Shown here piece after piece: positions 31,587 to 40,383 of a stretch of 51,086 nucleotides of DNA. Each line of letters opens with the position of its first letter. Positions within the stretch are counted from its first letter, which is position 1. Under the pieces are notes generated by a model. The model ran no database searches. It worked only from the letters and a program-made list of their open reading frames with translations, and was not told the origin of the DNA. The position numbers and the translations under genes are program-made. The DNA lies in assembly GCA_039030335.1 (NCBI GenBank), contig JBCCEJ010000043.1:1-51086 (forward strand), given 5' to 3'. This DNA is from JBCCEJ01 sp039030335. Lineage in GTDB: Bacteria > Pseudomonadota > Gammaproteobacteria > HK1.

Positions 31587-33281
31587 TTGCCCGCAGCAAC
31601 TCGTCTGGAACGCCGGCTGCGAAGCTGGAGCGGTCTCGTGGTCGCGGTGTTCGTGGTCGCGCATCTGCTGAACCACTCGCTGGCGATATTCTCGTTAAAC
31701 GATGCCGAGCAGCTACGCAGCCTGTTGGCGCTGATCTGGCGTTCGGTGCCCGGCACCGTGGTGCTGTACGGGGCGCTGGCAGTCCATTTCGTGACGTCGT
31801 TGATGACGCTCGCGCGGCGCAAAACCCTGCGGATGCCAGGATGGGAAGCGGCGCAGTTGCTTCTGGGGCTGTCGGTTTTTCCGCTTCTCGCCGGCCACGT
31901 TATCGGCACTCGCGGCGTCGTCGAGTTCTTCGGGGCCGATCCCAGCTATCAGGTGGTGTCGCTGGCGCTCTGGTCCAATGCCGAGTACACCATCATCCAG
32001 GCGGCACTCAGCCTGGTTGTGTGGCTGCACTTCGCCATTGGTCTGCATTTCTGGTTGCGCCTCTACGCCTGGTATCCGCGGTGGCAGAGCGTCGTACACG
32101 CGTCTCTCGTCCTGGTACCGGTTCTTGCGATGGTCGGTTTCGTGCGCGCCGGGCAGCAAGTCGAGTTGTTCGCAGCGGACGAGATGCGGGTGATGGCCTT
32201 GTTGAGCACACTCGGTGGTCCAATCGACCAGGTGGTGGCGTTTACGACCCAGACGACCGATCTGTCGCGGGCGTGGTATCTGGTGCTCATCGGGGTCCTA
32301 CTGGTGGGGCGATGGCTCGTTTTGCTCTATGCGCGCAGACGTGGAACCTTCGAGTTGGTACTGCCGGACAGCCGCCGCGTTCGCGGGGTGCGCGGTCACA
32401 CGATGCTGGAAGCCCTGCGCGCGGCCGGTGTTGCGCACGCCGCGGTGTGCGGGGGGCGTGGGCGGTGCACGACATGCCGTGTGCGTGTCGCTGATGTACA
32501 GGGGCGTCTGCCGCCGCCGCGTCCGCTCGAGCGTACTGCGCTCGACCGCATTGGCGCACCGCCCAACGTGCGGCTCGCATGTCAGGCACGACCTCTGGGG
32601 CCGGTCGAAGTGACGCCACTGATCCGTGCCGATGCCGGCTCGGCCGAGGCACGCAAACCGGGTGGCGTCAGTGGGCAAGAACGTGTTGTAACCGCCATGT
32701 TCCTGGATTTGCGCGGTTCGACGGCGCTCGGCGAACGGCGCCTGCCATACGACGTGCTGTTCATCCTGAACCAGTTCTTCGCCGAGATGGCGCTCGGGCT
32801 GTCCGAGTCGCACGGACATTACGCGCAGTTTGCCGGTGACGGGCTGATGGCTCTGTACGGCCTCGAGCGCGGCGAACGCCAGGGGGCACGCGATGCGTTG
32901 CGCGGGGCCGAACGCATGCTGCAGCGCCTGTCGGCTTTGAACGAGCGACTGTCCGAAGAGCTCGATGCGCCGTTGCGCATCGGTATCGGAATTCACACCG
33001 GTGAGTCGATCGTAGGCACGATGGGTCCGCCGACTTCGCCCAACTATTCCGCGATCGGAGACAACATCAATATCGCCGCGCGGCTCGAAGCGAAGACCAA
33101 GGACCTCTCGTGTGTCGTCGTGGTGTCAGCCGCGACGCTCACTACCGCTGGCTTCAACCCCGACGACTACCCGTCGCGCCTGGTCGACGTCCGCGGGCGG
33201 GAAGGAGACATCCAGGTCTGCCTGTTCGAACGCGCCGACGAGGTGCCCTACCAGTCGGGGACTCAGCCGGCCGCCGCGTGA
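31587..33281 (+). CDS. Class III adenylate cyclase with six-helix membrane (SdhC-like) and [2Fe-2S] ferredoxin domains
   Basis: 564 aa. Residues ~14-250 form about six membrane helices containing histidines suited to b-haem binding (H26, H30, H67, H104, H148, H154), like SdhC/FrdC anchors. Residues 255-345 form a [2Fe-2S] ferredoxin domain: C288-x5-C294-x2-C297 and C332. Residues 366-545 are a class III cyclase domain: metal Asp374 (MFLDLRGST) and Asp418 (FAGDG), transition-state Asn495 and Arg499 (NINIAARLE). The base-selecting Lys is Gln414 and the partner residue is Ser488, not the usual Lys/Asp, so nucleotide choice should be tested. Predicted: cAMP production controlled by the quinone or redox state of the membrane. 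A CRP-type receptor is encoded 4 kb downstream. Convergent with speE, 8 nt apart. Confidence 0.9.
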   Translation: MPAATRLERRLRSWSGLVVAVFVVAHLLNHSLAIFSLNDAEQLRSLLALIWRSVPGTVVLYGALAVHFVTSLMTLARRKTLRMPGWEAAQLLLGLSVFPLLAGHVIGTRGVVEFFGADPSYQVVSLALWSNAEYTIIQAALSLVVWLHFAIGLHFWLRLYAWYPRWQSVVHASLVLVPVLAMVGFVRAGQQVELFAADEMRVMALLSTLGGPIDQVVAFTTQTTDLSRAWYLVLIGVLLVGRWLVLLYARRRGTFELVLPDSRRVRGVRGHTMLEALRAAGVAHAAVCGGRGRCTTCRVRVADVQGRLPPPRPLERTALDRIGAPPNVRLACQARPLGPVEVTPLIRADAGSAEARKPGGVSGQERVVTAMFLDLRGSTALGERRLPYDVLFILNQFFAEMALGLSESHGHYAQFAGDGLMALYGLERGERQGARDALRGAERMLQRLSALNERLSEELDAPLRIGIGIHTGESIVGTMGPPTSPNYSAIGDNINIAARLEAKTKDLSCVVVVSAATLTTAGFNPDDYPSRLVDVRGREGDIQVCLFERADEVPYQSGTQPAAA

Positions 33282-33289
33282 GCGCGGAC

Positions 33290-34177
33290 TCATGTACCGC
33301 AATCCCGTGTGTGCAGTGCGCGAAGCGCTGGCGGTTCGGCCAGCGCGGCCTGGTGCACGGCCGGCGAGTACCACCGGCACGCCAGGCCGAGCGCGTCCTG
33401 CCGCGCCGCCAATATGTCCGGTTGGACGCGGGCCAGGTCAGAGCGGTCACTGGCCCAGCCGAGTGCCATGACGCCACTCACATACGTAGGCACGGGCACG
33501 TAATAGAACCCGGTGTGGGCGAACACCTGGCGAAGCGCAGCCGCCGAGGCCGCCAGCGCGGTCGGCATGAACGCCGGCGTACCATTCTGATTAACGAGCA
33601 CTCCGCCAGGATTCAGGCAGGCCTGACAGGCACGAAAGAATTCTGCTTCGAAGAGCACTTTGCCAGGCCCGATGGGGTCGGTTGAATCGATGATGATCGC
33701 GTCGAATCGATAGGGCGTCTCGCGGACGTAGTCGGCGCCGTCGCCGAATACCAGCTCGGTTCGGCGATCGTCGAAAGCACCCGCTGACAGCGTCGGCAGG
33801 TGCGCCCGGCAGTACTTCACGACATCCGCATCGAGCTCGACCATCACGGCGCGCTCGACTGGATGACGGAGCACCTCGCGAAGCGTCCCGCCGTCGCCGC
33901 CGCCGATGACCAGTACGCTCCGCGCACTGCCGTGCCAGAGCATCGGCACGTGCACCAGCATCTCGTGGTAGATGAACTCGTCCGACTCGGTGGTCTGGAC
34001 GACGTGATCGAGTGCCAGCACTCGTCCGAGCACGGCGTGATCGAAGATATGAATGGCTTGCAGCCCGGTGTGACCGGCGAACAGGACGCGGTCCGGCCGG
34101 ACGCTGAACTCGACTCCCGCGCAGATGGTTTCAGTGAAGATGAGCGGCTCGGCGTCGGCGAGCGAATCGGATGACAT
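33290..34177 (-). CDS. speE: Spermidine synthase (polyamine aminopropyltransferase)
   Basis: 295 aa. Transfers aminopropyl from decarboxylated SAM to putrescine. Motifs: VLALDHVVQTTESDEFIYHEMLVHVPML, VLVIGGGDGGTLREVLRH (SAM-like cofactor loop), MVELDADVVKYCRAHLP, VFGDGADYV and IIIDSTDPIGPGKVLF with the catalytic Asp. All key positions are kept. ATG 34177. No speD (SAM decarboxylase) or speC lies in the window. The divergent neighbour is the Xaa-Pro aminopeptidase. Confidence 0.95.
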   Translation of the reverse strand: MSSDSLADAEPLIFTETICAGVEFSVRPDRVLFAGHTGLQAIHIFDHAVLGRVLALDHVVQTTESDEFIYHEMLVHVPMLWHGSARSVLVIGGGDGGTLREVLRHPVERAVMVELDADVVKYCRAHLPTLSAGAFDDRRTELVFGDGADYVRETPYRFDAIIIDSTDPIGPGKVLFEAEFFRACQACLNPGGVLVNQNGTPAFMPTALAASAAALRQVFAHTGFYYVPVPTYVSGVMALGWASDRSDLARVQPDILAARQDALGLACRWYSPAVHQAALAEPPALRALHTRDCGT

Positions 34178-34321
34178 CGGCGATAGCGGTCCTGGTAGTG
34201 ATCGGATGGGAACGGTTCAGCCCGACGCATCGGCGGCGCTCGCGTGGCCGCACGGGTGGCCTACAATGCGGCAGATTGAAGGTGCCCGGACACTTGGCGC
34301 CTCGTATTGCGGAGCACGAAC

Positions 34322-36118
34322 ATGAACACCACCGCGAGGCTCGCCGCGCTGCGCAAGCAGCTGCGCCTACATGGTCTTAGCGCATATTTTGTACCCAATG
34401 CCGATCCGCATCAAAGCGAGTATCCGCCTGCTTGCTGGAACCGCCGTGCGTGGCTGAGCGGCTTCGACGGCTCGGCGGGCGAGGTGGTGATCGGGCGCGA
34501 CGGCGCGTGGCTGTGGACCGATGGCCGGTATTTTCTGCAAGCCGAAGCACAACTCGCCGGGACCGGCATCGAGCTGATGCGTCAGGGTGTTCCCGGAGTC
34601 CCGAGCGTCGCCCAGCACGTCGGTCAGATCACGCGACGGCGCGGTCGCGTCGGCGTCGACCCGCGGGTCGTCTCAACGGCTCAGGCCGAAGCGCTCGAGC
34701 GGGCGCTGGCCCGCGCGGGCGCGGAGCTGGTCTTGTTGGACGAGAACCTGGTGGACGCGATATGGAAAGACCGGCCGGCGGCGCCCCGATCCGGCCTGAA
34801 AGCACTGGCGAAGCGGTTTGCCGGCGAGGCTGTCGCGTCGAAACTGAAGCGTGTGCGCGCAGCCATGCGCGCGCGCGGTGCGCATGCTCACGTGGTCACG
34901 ATGCTGGACGCGGCTGCCTGGCTGCTGAACATGCGCGCGACGGACGTCGACTACAATCCGGTGGCCGTCGCCTACGTCGTCGTGACGCAGGAAGACGCGA
35001 CGCTGTTCACGGAGCAGGCGCGCGTGCCAACCTCGTTTCGCCGCCATCTCGGTCAGCATGTAGGGATAGCGGGCTACGAAGACATCGGCGCAGCCCTGCG
35101 CCGGCTCGGCAAACGCAGACGCAGGGTCTGGGTCGACCCCGCCACGGCCAGCCGGTGGGTAGTCGACCAGCTGAACGGTGCGGACCTTCTGACACGGGCT
35201 TCACCGGTCACGCGTATGAAGGCGGTCAAGAATTCGATCGAACTCGAAGGTATCCGGGCCGCGCACGTGCGCGATGGTGTCGCGATGGTCCGTTTTCTAC
35301 ACTGGCTGGAGCGCGCGGTGCCGTCCGGCGGCGTGACGGAGATGAGCGCTGCGGCCCGGCTCGCGGAGTTACGCGCGCAGGGCGAGCGATTCCAGGGCTT
35401 GAGTTTCCGTACGATCGCCGGATACGCGGCGCACGGCGCCATCATCCACTACAGCGTGGACGCCGCCAGCGACATCGCGTTGAAGAGCCGCGGCCTGTTC
35501 CTGCTGGATTCCGGCGCACAGTATCTCGACGGAACGACGGACATTACCCGCACAATACTGCTCGGGGAGCGCGCCACGCGCGCGCAGCGTGACCGATACA
35601 CGCGGGTGCTGAAAGGCCATATCGCGCTTGCCACCGCGCGGTTTCCAGCCGGCACGACGGGCGCGCGACTGGACACCTTCGCGCGCCAGTTCCTGTGGCA
35701 GGCGGGCCTCGATTACGGGCACGGTACGGGCCACGGCGTGGGCGCCTATCTGAACGTACACGAAGGGCCGCAGTCGATAAGCCCGAGGTCGCAGGATATT
35801 CCGTTGGAGATCGGCAATGTGCAGTCCAACGAACCAGGTTATTACGCGCCGGGCGAGTACGGCATCCGCATCGAGAATCTGATCGAAGTCGTGCGTGATG
35901 ACGGTGTCAGCAACGCGGCCGGCGAAACGTTTCGCTTCGATATTCTGACGCTTTGTCCGATCGACACGCGCCTGATCGACATGCGTTTGGTGACGACGGA
36001 CGAAGCCGACTGGTTGAACGCCTACCATCGTCGCGTACGCACGACGCTCAGCCCAATGCTGGCGGCGGCCGAGCGGCGTTGGCTGAAGCGGGCGTGCGCG
36101 CCGCTGAAGGCAAGTTGA
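34322..36118 (+). CDS. M24B family Xaa-Pro aminopeptidase
   Basis: 598 aa three-domain form (two creatinase-like N-terminal domains plus catalytic domain), like eukaryotic APP1 and many bacterial homologues. N-terminal: LAALRKQLRLHGLSAYFVPNADPHQSEYPPACWNRRAWLSGFDGSAGEVVIG. Dinuclear metal site: Asp in LLDSGAQYLDGTTDITRT (two Asp), His in GHGTGHGVGAYLNVHEGPQ, Glu in VQSNEPGYY and Glu in IRIENLIEV. It removes N-terminal residues next to proline; cytoplasmic, no signal peptide. ATG 34322 preceded by GGAG. The next gene starts 11 nt after its stop and is likely co-transcribed. Confidence 0.94.
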   Translation: MNTTARLAALRKQLRLHGLSAYFVPNADPHQSEYPPACWNRRAWLSGFDGSAGEVVIGRDGAWLWTDGRYFLQAEAQLAGTGIELMRQGVPGVPSVAQHVGQITRRRGRVGVDPRVVSTAQAEALERALARAGAELVLLDENLVDAIWKDRPAAPRSGLKALAKRFAGEAVASKLKRVRAAMRARGAHAHVVTMLDAAAWLLNMRATDVDYNPVAVAYVVVTQEDATLFTEQARVPTSFRRHLGQHVGIAGYEDIGAALRRLGKRRRRVWVDPATASRWVVDQLNGADLLTRASPVTRMKAVKNSIELEGIRAAHVRDGVAMVRFLHWLERAVPSGGVTEMSAAARLAELRAQGERFQGLSFRTIAGYAAHGAIIHYSVDAASDIALKSRGLFLLDSGAQYLDGTTDITRTILLGERATRAQRDRYTRVLKGHIALATARFPAGTTGARLDTFARQFLWQAGLDYGHGTGHGVGAYLNVHEGPQSISPRSQDIPLEIGNVQSNEPGYYAPGEYGIRIENLIEVVRDDGVSNAAGETFRFDILTLCPIDTRLIDMRLVTTDEADWLNAYHRRVRTTLSPMLAAAERRWLKRACAPLKAS

Positions 36119-36129
36119 GGAGCTGGCGA

Positions 36130-37398
36130 ATGCGACGAGTAGTCATGATGATCATCGATGGCCTGCGCCGGGACTGCGCGCGGGCCGAGTGGATGCCTTC
36201 GCTGGCGGCCCTGGCGGAATCATCCCGGCAGTTCGCCGGGCACCGCGGCGTGTTCCCGAGCGCCACCAGGGTGTCTTCATCGAGTATCGCGACCGGCTGC
36301 TGGCCAGCCCGTCATGGCCTTGCCGGAAATTCCGTGGCCTGGCGCGACGGCGGTGGGTTTCAGCGCGTCAGCGCGGGCACTGCGACCTTCGTCGAAGATT
36401 GGATCGCGCGCGACGGCCGCGCACTGAAAGTGCCCACGATGGCCGATCGGCTAGGTGAGGAGATGCTGATCGTCAGCAACTCGTCGCCCGGCGCTGCACG
36501 CCTTCAGGATCCCAACCGGGCCGCGCGCTTCATGCATCGCTCTGGCGCGTGGCTGCCGGGTGGCGCGGAGCAGCCGGCGCTCGACATCACGTACACCGGT
36601 ACCGGAGATGCTGTCGCTACCAGCCGTTTCTGCGAGCAGTTGCTGCACGGGCGGGCGGTGCAGTGCGCTCTCCTGTGGATCTGCGAGCCGGACCACAGTC
36701 AGCACCGGCTGCCGCTCGGCAGCCCCGATCACCGTGCGCTGCTGGCCGGCTCCGACCGGATGGTCGCGCAGGTCGTCGACGTGGTCGCGCGGCTGCGCGA
36801 AGCGGGTGATGACGTGCTGCTGCTGGTGGGTTCCGACCATGGGCATGAGACCATCGACGCCATCGTCGATGTGGATATGGCTCTGGTAGAGGCAGGATTC
36901 AAAGCGACCGCAGAAGCCGATGATCTGGTCGTGGCCCCGAGCGGGATGGGCGGGCTCATCTACGCCGTTGACGAAGACCCGGCCCGCGCGGCGGAAATAG
37001 CCAGATGGTTTCGAGAGCAGCCGTGGTGTCACGACGCCTGGAGCGGGAACCGGCTCGGGGAAGTGCATCAGGTGCCGGCTAACGGAATGATCGTCGCGTT
37101 CGCCATGGCACGCCGGGATACGCTCAATCCGTACGGCGTGCCGGGTTACGCCCACACCATCAAAGACCGGTCTTCACCCAATGACGCGCCCGGTAATGGT
37201 CAGCACGGTGGATGGGGGCCGTACGAGGGGGCGCCAGCACTGTTCGCCAATGGACGGGAGTTCGTGGTTGGGACCGAAACGCAGGTTTCCGCGCTGGTGG
37301 ACATTGCTCCGACTATCTACACTCACCTTGGTGTGGCCGTAGACGGGCCGATGGACGGCGAGGCCTTGCAGCTACGCCGGTCTGGAGGCGCGCAGTAA
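36130..37398 (+). CDS. Alkaline-phosphatase-superfamily (nucleotide pyrophosphatase/phosphodiesterase-like) enzyme
   Basis: 422 aa from the ATG at 36130, with GAGGAG 9 nt upstream. Metal Asp in VVMMIIDGLRRDC, nucleophile Thr in FPSATRVSSSSIATG near 40-50, then Asp/His ligands in WICEPDHSQHRLP and LLLVGSDHGHETID, and a late His in GQHGGWGPYEGAP. This is the layout of the NPP/phosphopentomutase-like branch, which hydrolyses phosphodiesters or phosphonates with two zinc ions. No signal peptide is visible, so a cytoplasmic location is likely. Substrate unknown. Confidence 0.87.
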   Translation: MRRVVMMIIDGLRRDCARAEWMPSLAALAESSRQFAGHRGVFPSATRVSSSSIATGCWPARHGLAGNSVAWRDGGGFQRVSAGTATFVEDWIARDGRALKVPTMADRLGEEMLIVSNSSPGAARLQDPNRAARFMHRSGAWLPGGAEQPALDITYTGTGDAVATSRFCEQLLHGRAVQCALLWICEPDHSQHRLPLGSPDHRALLAGSDRMVAQVVDVVARLREAGDDVLLLVGSDHGHETIDAIVDVDMALVEAGFKATAEADDLVVAPSGMGGLIYAVDEDPARAAEIARWFREQPWCHDAWSGNRLGEVHQVPANGMIVAFAMARRDTLNPYGVPGYAHTIKDRSSPNDAPGNGQHGGWGPYEGAPALFANGREFVVGTETQVSALVDIAPTIYTHLGVAVDGPMDGEALQLRRSGGAQ

Positions 37399-37503
37399 CG
37401 CCTGCCTCGAGCGGACGGTGGATCGGCGAGCGTCCGGCTCGTGAACGCACAGCCCGCCGCGTGATAACGTCGCCTGCGGGTGTGCTGGACTGACCGGAGC
37501 AAC

Positions 37504-38133
37504 ATGCAAGCAGAACCGCTGCAACAACGAATCCTCGACAGATTCTTCGAACACTGCTACCGGCGCAGCTACGACGCTGGCGAGATCGTCATCAGCGCCG
37601 GCGACTTTTCGTCCGAGCTCTACTTCCTGGTGCGTGGTTCCGTCTCGGTACAGTACGAAGACCGCGAAGGCCACGAGATCATCCTCGCTTACCTGCACGA
37701 AGGCGACTTCTTTGGTGAGATCGGTATGTTCGACGAGCGCCATGAGCGCAGCGCCTGGGTGCGGACGCGCGAGCCTTGCGAGGTGGCTAACCTGTCTTAC
37801 GATTCGCTGCGCGAGCTGGCCCGTGCGTCGCCGAACCTCGTCTTTGAAATGCTGGCTCAACTGGCCGTGCGGGTGCGCAACACGAGCCGTAAAGCAAGCG
37901 ACCTTGCGTTCACCGACGTCGCCGGACGGGTTGCCCGGGTGCTTCTGGATCTGACCGAGCAGCCGGATTCGGAGCCCCATCCAGACGGCACCCGGCTGAC
38001 CGTGACCCGGCAGGAACTGGCGCGCCTCGCCGGTTGTTCACGCGAAATGGTGAGCCGCGTCATCCGCGTTCTCGAAGAGCGCAGGGTGCTCGCGACGGAA
38101 GGCCGTTCATTGATCGTCTACAGGAACAAGTGA
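37504..38133 (+). CDS. crp: CRP/Vfr-type cyclic-AMP receptor protein
   Basis: 209 aa, exactly CRP size. cAMP pocket: LYFLVRGSVSV, GDFFGEIGMFDERHERSAWVRTREPCEVA (phosphate-binding Glu, Arg and Ser as in E. coli Glu72/Arg82/Ser83), and the dimer helix VRVRNTSRKASDLAF (Thr-Ser pair that contacts adenine). DNA-binding helix-turn-helix: TRQELARLAGCSREMVSRVIRVLEERR, near-identical in pattern to CRP/Vfr, so a TGTGA-N6-TCACA operator is expected. Start ATG 37504 with GGAG upstream. Together with the cyclase at 31587 it can form a complete cAMP circuit. It lies 6 nt before the metallo-hydrolase gene. Confidence 0.94.
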   Translation: MQAEPLQQRILDRFFEHCYRRSYDAGEIVISAGDFSSELYFLVRGSVSVQYEDREGHEIILAYLHEGDFFGEIGMFDERHERSAWVRTREPCEVANLSYDSLRELARASPNLVFEMLAQLAVRVRNTSRKASDLAFTDVAGRVARVLLDLTEQPDSEPHPDGTRLTVTRQELARLAGCSREMVSRVIRVLEERRVLATEGRSLIVYRNK

Positions 38134-38139
38134 ATTCTC

Positions 38140-39042
38140 ATGAGCGAACCCATCCCTTTTGTCCGTGACATGACCTTCGAATACGGCGAGGTTGATGAGT
38201 TGTCTCCGCTCGTGCGGCGCGTGATCGCGCACAATCCCAGCCCCTTCACGTATACCGGCACCGGTACGTACATCATCGGTCGGGGCAAAGTCGCCATCGT
38301 CGATCCGGGGCCCAGCGATGAGGATCATGTCGCGGCGGTCTTGAAGGCCGTTGAAGGCGAGACGATCACGCACGTGCTCGTGACCCATACTCACTCCGAT
38401 CACTCGCCCGGATGTCGGATTCTCGCGCGTAGCACCGATGCGCCCACCTACGCGTTCGGCCCGCACGGTTCCGGCAAGGCGGCGCAGGGGATCGTTGTCG
38501 ACGAAGGGGGAGACATGGACTTCGATCCTGACTTCCGCGTCGACGACGGCGACGTGATCGAGGGCGACGGATGGACGGTCGAGTGTCTGCACACGCCGGG
38601 CCACACGTCTAATCACATCTGTTTCGGCCTGCGTGAAGAGTCGGCCTTGTTCAGCGGCGATCACGTGATGGGATGGTCGACCAGTATCGTGTCACCGCCC
38701 GATGGTGACATGGGCGATTATCTGCGCAGCCTGCACAAGCTGCTCGGGCGTGAGGACCTTCACTACTGGCCTACGCACGGCCCCCGCGTCGACGGCCCGC
38801 GGCGCCTGGTGCGCGCGTTCATCGAGCACCGTCGCGCTCGCGACGCCCAGATTCTTGCGTGCCTGGGCGACAACGTACGGGAGATCCGTGAGATGGTGCC
38901 GCGGATGTATCAAGGCGTCGCGACCGCTCTGTACCCGGCCGCCGCGCGTTCGGTGCTGGCGCACCTGGTCGAAATGGTCGCGGATGGTCGGGTCGGTTGT
39001 GAGGGGGAACCTCAGGTCGACAGTGAATACTGGCTGCGCTGA
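38140..39042 (+). CDS. MBL-fold metallo-hydrolase (LACTB2/glyoxalase II-like)
   Basis: 300 aa. Zinc site: THTHSDHSPGC (HxHxDH), later His in HTPGHTSNHICF, Asp in FSGDHVMGWSTSIVSPPDGD and His in WPTHGP. After the lactamase domain comes the winged-helix-like C-terminal part (RRARDAQILACLGDNVREIREMVPRMY...RSVLAHLVEMVADGRV) seen in LACTB2-type proteins. LACTB2 itself is a ribonuclease; bacterial relatives hydrolyse thioesters or other esters. Six nt after crp; probably on its transcript. Confidence 0.9.
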   Translation: MSEPIPFVRDMTFEYGEVDELSPLVRRVIAHNPSPFTYTGTGTYIIGRGKVAIVDPGPSDEDHVAAVLKAVEGETITHVLVTHTHSDHSPGCRILARSTDAPTYAFGPHGSGKAAQGIVVDEGGDMDFDPDFRVDDGDVIEGDGWTVECLHTPGHTSNHICFGLREESALFSGDHVMGWSTSIVSPPDGDMGDYLRSLHKLLGREDLHYWPTHGPRVDGPRRLVRAFIEHRRARDAQILACLGDNVREIREMVPRMYQGVATALYPAAARSVLAHLVEMVADGRVGCEGEPQVDSEYWLR

Positions 39043-39207
39043 CAGCCGGCGCCGCGCGCACGGAGAATTATGCGTCGAGGGCAGTAATTAGACATAACAA
39101 CAACGCAGGGACTCCGCACCGGATAGCGAGCCCGAGACGGCGGCAGGCTGCGTCCTGGCCGGTCTCCGCAGCCGCCTGGTGGGTCCCATAGTCGGAGAGC
39201 AGATCGA

Positions 39208-39666
39208 GTGGATAGTGTCGCAGGCGTATTCGTGCCGGTTGACGTGCTGGCGCGAGAACAGGGGACCACGGCTGACGCAGTGGTCGAAAAGATTCAAAGC
39301 GGTGCGCTGGTAGGGCGCAAGCAGAGCAATGGCTGGCATGTGCTGGTTCGGGTACCGGGCAGTAGTGCCGCTGCTGAAGGCGATGGCGAGGCACAGCCGG
39401 CCGCGCCGGGCGCGGCGGCGAGCGCGCCAGCCGCGGCGCCGGCGCGGGCCGAATTGTCCGGCCCGATCCAGATCGATGGTGTGACGGATGTGGTCGTGCG
39501 CGACGTGCAGATCCGTTACGGCACGATGGTGCGGCTCATGTTCAAGTTTCTGTTCGCGTGCATTCCGGTTGCCGTGGTCCTCGGCGTGCTCATCGGCGGC
39601 GCCTGGTGGATCTACTCGAAGTACGGCGACCTGCTGCTGAGCTACGTAAGGCCATATCTGTCTTGA
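39208..39666 (+). CDS. Hypothetical single-span membrane protein, 152 aa
   Basis: GTG start at 39208 with GGAGAG upstream. Residues 1-50 form a small soluble domain (FVPVDVLAREQGTTADAVVEKIQSGALVGRKQSNGWHVLV) resembling a DNA-binding or MerR-like helix-turn with wing. An Ala/Pro-rich linker follows (53-80), then GPIQIDGVTDVVVRDVQIRYGTMVRLMFKFLFACIPVAVVLGVLIGGAWWIYSKYG with one membrane helix at ~112-137. Function unknown; no family recognised. It sits between the metallo-hydrolase and a Nudix gene on the same strand. Confidence 0.65.
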   Translation: MDSVAGVFVPVDVLAREQGTTADAVVEKIQSGALVGRKQSNGWHVLVRVPGSSAAAEGDGEAQPAAPGAAASAPAAAPARAELSGPIQIDGVTDVVVRDVQIRYGTMVRLMFKFLFACIPVAVVLGVLIGGAWWIYSKYGDLLLSYVRPYLS

Positions 39667-39732
39667 GCCGGTCCAGTTGAAGACGAGCCAGGCCGCCAGA
39701 TTCCGCCGGCGGCGCGTACGGCGTGCGCAACC

Positions 39733-40383
39733 GTGAGCCCTTCACGCCAGCGCGGTGATCGCGCGCGGGTGGTGCCCGCGGACGACGGCCGTGAAGTGCG
39801 GGTGGTCGATTCAGAAACGGTTTATGACGGGTACTTTCGGGTCGACCGCTACCTGCTACAGCACTCGCTTCACGGCGGCGGCCTCGGTCAGGTAGTCAGC
39901 CGTGAGGTGTTCGAAAGGGGACATGTCGTCGGTCTGCTGCCTGTCGACCTACGCAATGACCAGGTCGTACTGATCGAGCAGTTTCGGCCTGGGGCGCTCG
40001 CGGCCGGATGGGAAGCCTGGCTCTGGGAGTGTGTTGCCGGTGTCATCGAACCCGGCGAGCAGCCGGACGAGGTTGCGAGGCGCGAATGCAGCGAAGAAAC
40101 GGGCCTCACAGTCGGTCGGCTCGAACTGGTCGCACGCTATCTGAACAGTCCCGGAGCGTGTTCGGAGACGATGCACCTGTTCGTGGGTGAAGTGGACGCT
40201 GGCGCCGCCGGAGGCGTATTCGGCCTCGCTGACGAAGGCGAGGACATTCTGGTCAAGGCGATGTCGGTAACTGACGCGCTGAACGAACTGGAGGCTGGTC
40301 GCATCGTCAATTCCAAGACGGTGATCGCACTGCAGTGGCTGGCCCTGCACCACGATGACCTGAGGAGTCGCTGGCTGGCGTGA
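39733..40383 (+). CDS. Nudix hydrolase, NudF/ADP-ribose pyrophosphatase-like
   Basis: 216 aa, GTG start at 39733. Typical ADPRase order: VYDGYFRVDRYLLQHSLHGG, FERGHVVGLLPVDLRNDQVVLIEQFRPGALAAGWEAWLWECVAGVIEPGEQPDEVARRECSEETGL. The last part is a complete Nudix box (G-x5-E-x7-RE-x2-EE-x-G). The FERGH...ALLP...EQFR...ELVAG pattern is that of E. coli NudF. C-terminal SKTVIALQWLALH also fits. Likely hydrolyses ADP-ribose to AMP and ribose 5-phosphate. The stop overlaps the next start by 1 nt (TGATG). Confidence 0.93.
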   Translation: MSPSRQRGDRARVVPADDGREVRVVDSETVYDGYFRVDRYLLQHSLHGGGLGQVVSREVFERGHVVGLLPVDLRNDQVVLIEQFRPGALAAGWEAWLWECVAGVIEPGEQPDEVARRECSEETGLTVGRLELVARYLNSPGACSETMHLFVGEVDAGAAGGVFGLADEGEDILVKAMSVTDALNELEAGRIVNSKTVIALQWLALHHDDLRSRWLA

